Shown one piece after another: positions 60,325 through 64,000 of a DNA stretch of 64,000 nt. This stretch comes from DASXUG01 sp036504995 (lineage in GTDB: Bacteria; Pseudomonadota; Gammaproteobacteria; Burkholderiales; Methylophilaceae): the NCBI GenBank assembly GCA_036504995.1, contig DASXUG010000006.1:62001-126000 (forward strand), in the 5' to 3' direction. The notes below the pieces were generated by a model. That model had not been told where the DNA came from and searched no databases. It saw only the letters and a program-made list of their open reading frames with translations. Numbering within the stretch: the first letter of the stretch is position 1; each line of letters opens with the position of its first letter. Made by a program: the position numbers and the translations under genes.

Positions 60325-60819
60325 TTATCGATACACTGCATCTTGCGCACGATCCGCGGCAATTTGTGCTTCATATTTATCGCCAACGGCAAGCAGCATC
60401 TGTTTAGTGTAAAGCAAATCACCGCGCTTTTCGCCGTGGTAATCAAACACGCGTGTCTCAACAATTGAATCTACAGGGCAAGACTCTTCGCACATTCCAC
60501 AGAAAATGCATTTGGTTAAATCAATGTCATAGCGTGTAGTGCGGCGGGTATTGTCTTCCCTTTGTTCGGACTCAATGGTAATCGCCATGGCAGGGCATAC
60601 CGCCTCACATAGTTTACAAGCGATGCAACGCTCTTCACCATTTGGGTAACGACGTAAAGCATGTAAACCACGAAAGCGGTTAGATTGCGGTGTACGCTCT
60701 TCTGGATACTGAATCGTAATCTTGCGCGCAAAGAAATAACGGCCTGTTAGTGCCATACCTTTTAGCAGCTCTATCAGCATCAAACTACTTAAGAAACTTT
60801 TAATTTTGTTCATCATCAT
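60325..60819 (-). CDS. nuoI: NADH-quinone oxidoreductase subunit I
   Basis: A 164-residue ferredoxin-like subunit holding clusters N6a and N6b: CIACKLCEAVCPAMAIT and CIFCGMCEESCPVDSIVE, both with all four cysteines. The first residues (MMMNKI) leave the exact ATG open by two codons. Lies 6 bp after nuoH. Confidence 0.97.
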   Translation of the reverse strand: MMMNKIKSFLSSLMLIELLKGMALTGRYFFARKITIQYPEERTPQSNRFRGLHALRRYPNGEERCIACKLCEAVCPAMAITIESEQREDNTRRTTRYDIDLTKCIFCGMCEESCPVDSIVETRVFDYHGEKRGDLLYTKQMLLAVGDKYEAQIAADRAQDAVYR

Positions 60820-60825
60820 GTCGCC

Positions 60826-61845
60826 TTAATGGAACAAATATGCCCATGGAGTTTGCATCATGGCGCCAACCACAATGATCCAAACCAAGGTAATCGGAAT
60901 AAATACTTTCCAACCTAAACGCATGATTTGGTCATAGCGATAGCGTGGGAAAGTTGCTCTAAACCATAAAAAGCAGAATAGCAATACCGCCACTTTTAGT
61001 AATAACCAAGGGAAGCCATCTGGGATAAATGGTAATGGAGATAACCAGCCACCCAAGAACATGGTAGCTGCCAAGGTTGCAACTAACCACATATTGGCAT
61101 ACTCAGCCAAGAAGAATACCGCAAACGCCATGCCTGAATATTCCACATGGAAACCTGCGACAATTTCTGACTCACCTTCGGCTACGTCAAAGGGTGCGCG
61201 ATTGGTTTCAGCCACAGCACTAATAAAATACACAATAAATAAGGGGAATAACGGCCAAATAAACCACTGATGTATGCCACCAGATTGTGCCAACACTATC
61301 TTGCCTAGATTCAATGAGTTTGCACACATTAATACGCCGACCAAGGCAAAGCCCATGGCAATTTCGTATGACACGATTTGCGCCGCAGAGCGCAAAGAAC
61401 CCAAGAATGCATATTTCGAGTTAGATGCCCAACCCGCGATAATTACGCCATACACCGCAACAGACGTCATCGCTAAAATATATAGCAACCCTGCATCCAC
61501 ATCAGCCAGCACCATATTTAAATCAAACGGCACCACCGCCCAAGCGGCAAACGCAGGCGCAATCGCTAAAATTGGACCGATTAAAAATAGCGTCTTGTTT
61601 GACGCTGAAGGAATGATAATTTCCTTCATAAACAGCTTTAAACCATCGGCAATAGGTTGCAACAAGCCAAAATAACCTACGCGATTTGGCCCAATACGTA
61701 CTTGCATATAGCCAATCACTTTACGTTCTGCTAACGTCAAGTAAGCAACAGCAATCATCAGCGGCAACACAATGCACACAATTTTTACCAGTGTCCACAA
61801 CACGATCCAAGCTGGGCCAAAGAAGTTTTCTAAAGCGAGCATCAT
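60826..61845 (-). CDS. nuoH: NADH-quinone oxidoreductase subunit H
   Basis: A 339-residue eight-helix subunit that forms part of the quinone chamber. LAERKVIGYMQVRIGPNRVG, ETNRAPFDVAEGESEIVAGF and WFRATFPRYRYDQIMRLGW are hallmark segments. The start overlaps the nuoG stop by 4 bp. Confidence 0.97.
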   Translation of the reverse strand: MMLALENFFGPAWIVLWTLVKIVCIVLPLMIAVAYLTLAERKVIGYMQVRIGPNRVGYFGLLQPIADGLKLFMKEIIIPSASNKTLFLIGPILAIAPAFAAWAVVPFDLNMVLADVDAGLLYILAMTSVAVYGVIIAGWASNSKYAFLGSLRSAAQIVSYEIAMGFALVGVLMCANSLNLGKIVLAQSGGIHQWFIWPLFPLFIVYFISAVAETNRAPFDVAEGESEIVAGFHVEYSGMAFAVFFLAEYANMWLVATLAATMFLGGWLSPLPFIPDGFPWLLLKVAVLLFCFLWFRATFPRYRYDQIMRLGWKVFIPITLVWIIVVGAMMQTPWAYLFH

Positions 61846-64000
61846 GCTGGCATCACCTCAATATCACCCATTAATTCGCCCAAGTCTTTAGTCTCGGGCG
61901 ATGCTCCAGCAATACGCACACAGCCACGTGCAACGTTATTATCGACCTTAACAGGTAGCGTAGCCACTCCACCCGCCTGTTTGACCACCACTAAATCGCC
62001 CTCTTTCAGATTGAGCTTGGTCATTTGTGCTTCGTTCATCGCGGCGGTTACTTTAGCCATATATTTGGTTTTTTGCAGCGGCGGTGAGCGACGCACGATA
62101 GGATCAGAACGATATTGTGAAACCTCACCAATTCGCTGCAAAGTGTCCGTTTTATGAATCACTTGAATTTCAATTAACTCGCGCAAGTTATTGTTGAGGG
62201 AACGCCACACCACTTTGGATGGCTTGTCACCGCCAAAAATCTCGTCTTTGACTTGTTCGCTATTATCAAACTCAAAACCAGTCAAACCTAATGTATTCGC
62301 TAGCACACGCAATACCTTCCAGGCGGGGCGACTTTCTCCAAGTGCTTTTGTGACGGCTTTAAAGCTTTGCACACGCCCTTCCATACTCATGTAGGTACCT
62401 GATGTCTCGGTAAATGGTGCGATTGGTAATAATACATGTGCATCATTGAGCGCTTCAGATTTGTAACTGGTCAAGGCAACCACACACTCCGCTTGCGCCA
62501 TCGCTTGTTTAGCTAGGTAAGCATTTTGGCAATCTAACTCAGGCTCAACATTCAATAACAAATAGGCTTTGCGCGGATTTTCCAGCATGGTTTTAGCATT
62601 CAAACCACCACTTGCTGGCATCGCTCCTACCAAATGCGCACCTGTGCTATTGGCATGAGAGGCCAACAAGCCAAAGGTTGCGCCACACAAGGAGGCTATT
62701 GCTTCTGCCAGGCTATATAACTCCGTAAAACGTTGATTATGCTGAGCGATATTACCTAGGAAAATACCCGTTTTCGGGCTAACTAAATCATAATCTTTAC
62801 CAAGACCAGCTAGACTTTCAGCCATGGCTTGCGTGTTATCCCAAACCCCCACAGTTTCTAACAAATCACTGAGCGATTTCGGCAAGCACAATGAAAGGCG
62901 TTGTAAACCAGACATGGCCTTTAAAATCTGCGCCATGACATTCACCATATTATTGGGTGAAGTAATCGCTTTGTGTGTCACCTTCATCAATGGGTCGTCG
63001 CCCAAAGGATTTACAAATGAAAGCTCAGCTCCATTAGCCACTGCCTTACGAATGCGCTGCGCCAATAATGGATGCTCATTACGCAGATTGCTACCCACAA
63101 TCAGAATGCGATCCATATTTTCTAAATCTGGAATATTGCAACCCATCCATGGGGTACCAGTGCGCTTACCATCCATACGGAAGTCAGTCTGACGCAGACG
63201 ATAATCCACGTTATCGCTACCCAAACCATGCGCAAGTTTTTTGGCTAAGTAAGCCTCTTCCATGGTGCTGTTGGGAGAAACCAGCACCCCAAGTTGCTCA
63301 CCACCATTATTTTTGGTGATCTCTTGAATATGCGATGCGGCAAACTCTAAGGCGGTTTTCCAATCGGTTTCATGCCATTCACCATGATGCTTAATCATAG
63401 GCACTTTGAGGCGATCAGGGCTGTTCAGCCCTTCGTATGCGAAACGATCACGGTCTGAAATCCAGCATTCGTTAATGCTTTCTTTTTCACGCGGCAATAC
63501 ACGCATGACTTTATTGTCTTTCACATGCACTTCTATATGTGAACCTAAACCATCATGCGGCGCAATGGACGGCCTGCGCACCAACTCCCAGGTACGTGCG
63601 GAGTACCGAAATGGTTTGCTAGTCAGCGCCCCTACTGGACATAAATCAATAATATTACCTGACAGCTCAGAATCGACCGACTTATCCACATAAGCCGTGA
63701 TTTCCGCATGTTCGCCGCGGCCAACCATGCCCAGTTCCATCATGCCGCCAACCTCTTTAAGGAAGCGCACACAACGAGTACATTGAATACAGCGAGTCAT
63801 ATCGGTACTCACCAGTGGACCGATATTTTTATTTAAAACAACGCGCTTTTCTTCGGTATAGCGAGAACCACTGGCGCCATAGGCCACTGCAATATCCTGC
63901 AAATCACACTCACCACCTTGGTCACAAATTGGACAATCAAGGGGATGGTTAATCAGCAAAAACTCCATGACGCTCTTTTGAGCTTCTACCGCGGATTTTG
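61842..64000 (-). CDS. nuoG: NADH-quinone oxidoreductase subunit G (N-terminus missing)
   Basis: The frame is open to the window end at 64000, so roughly the first 90 residues are outside. The visible part includes CPICDQGGECDLQDIA (N5/N4-type ligand region), CIQCTRCVRF with the later NIIDLCPVGAL (Cys ligands), and a molybdopterin-oxidoreductase-like domain for the rest (SPNSTMEEAYLAKKLAHGLG and ILIVGSNLRNEHPLLAQRI). An internal ATG at 63968 is not the start, because codons for AVEAQKSV precede it. Followed by nuoH with a 4-bp overlap. Confidence 0.96.
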   Translation of the reverse strand, partial: KSAVEAQKSVMEFLLINHPLDCPICDQGGECDLQDIAVAYGASGSRYTEEKRVVLNKNIGPLVSTDMTRCIQCTRCVRFLKEVGGMMELGMVGRGEHAEITAYVDKSVDSELSGNIIDLCPVGALTSKPFRYSARTWELVRRPSIAPHDGLGSHIEVHVKDNKVMRVLPREKESINECWISDRDRFAYEGLNSPDRLKVPMIKHHGEWHETDWKTALEFAASHIQEITKNNGGEQLGVLVSPNSTMEEAYLAKKLAHGLGSDNVDYRLRQTDFRMDGKRTGTPWMGCNIPDLENMDRILIVGSNLRNEHPLLAQRIRKAVANGAELSFVNPLGDDPLMKVTHKAITSPNNMVNVMAQILKAMSGLQRLSLCLPKSLSDLLETVGVWDNTQAMAESLAGLGKDYDLVSPKTGIFLGNIAQHNQRFTELYSLAEAIASLCGATFGLLASHANSTGAHLVGAMPASGGLNAKTMLENPRKAYLLLNVEPELDCQNAYLAKQAMAQAECVVALTSYKSEALNDAHVLLPIAPFTETSGTYMSMEGRVQSFKAVTKALGESRPAWKVLRVLANTLGLTGFEFDNSEQVKDEIFGGDKPSKVVWRSLNNNLRELIEIQVIHKTDTLQRIGEVSQYRSDPIVRRSPPLQKTKYMAKVTAAMNEAQMTKLNLKEGDLVVVKQAGGVATLPVKVDNNVARGCVRIAGASPETKDLGELMGDIEVMPA

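Overview
The window is a piece of a Gram-negative chromosome of moderate-to-low GC. Protein types and gene order point to a betaproteobacterium, most likely Methylophilaceae (Methylotenera/Methylophilus-like). The pointers are lolB-ispE-tRNA-Gln-prs-rplY-pth-ychF in a row, DUF971-ubiE-ubiJ-ubiB, a Kdo hydroxylase of the Burkholderia/Yersinia type, and a nuo operon ending in DUF2818. The family assignment is inference; no methylotrophy gene lies inside the window.

Bases 1-8300 are a defence island. On the minus strand, a three-gene SIR2 / HerA-FtsK ATPase / KTSC-domain operon (7909 to 4683) meets, stop codon to stop codon, a plus-strand PD-(D/E)XK-like nuclease gene (3643-4686). Left of it is a minus-strand restriction-modification pair: an Eco57I/TaqI-class adenine methyltransferase, followed 1 bp later by a larger HsdR-N nuclease plus methyltransferase protein cut by the window start. 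Between the two blocks sits a compact unit of hairpin, Shine-Dalgarno, 35-codon membrane peptide and terminator (3183-3368). An IS3-like remnant flanks the island.

Bases 8300-21300 are also accessory. They hold an orphan membrane protein, a large pseudopilin, and a 1512-residue Rhs protein followed by up to five small genes that could be immunity or accessory proteins. An intact IS1595-family transposase with a convergent unknown gene and a Asp/His/Arg-rich secreted protein complete the region. The Rhs protein carries an internal sorting-signal-like segment and then a second, internal signal-peptide-like segment.

From 21600 on the window is mostly core genome: a CHASE3-PAS-GGDEF-EAL regulator; translation, PRPP and isoprenoid genes with tRNA-Gln; a Gld-type ABC transporter with a DUF4340 protein and mutM; an HDOD protein; the ubiquinone genes ubiE, ubiJ and ubiB; a dynamin-like GTPase overlapping ccoS; OmpA-like and HhH membrane proteins; mutS; an oxidoreductase; a lytic transglycosylase; kdoO; an epimerase, a zinc peptidase and a Nudix hydrolase; and the respiratory complex I genes nuoG (partial) to nuoN. 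Ubiquinone synthesis, complex I and the cbb3 oxidase assembly factor together indicate aerobic respiration.
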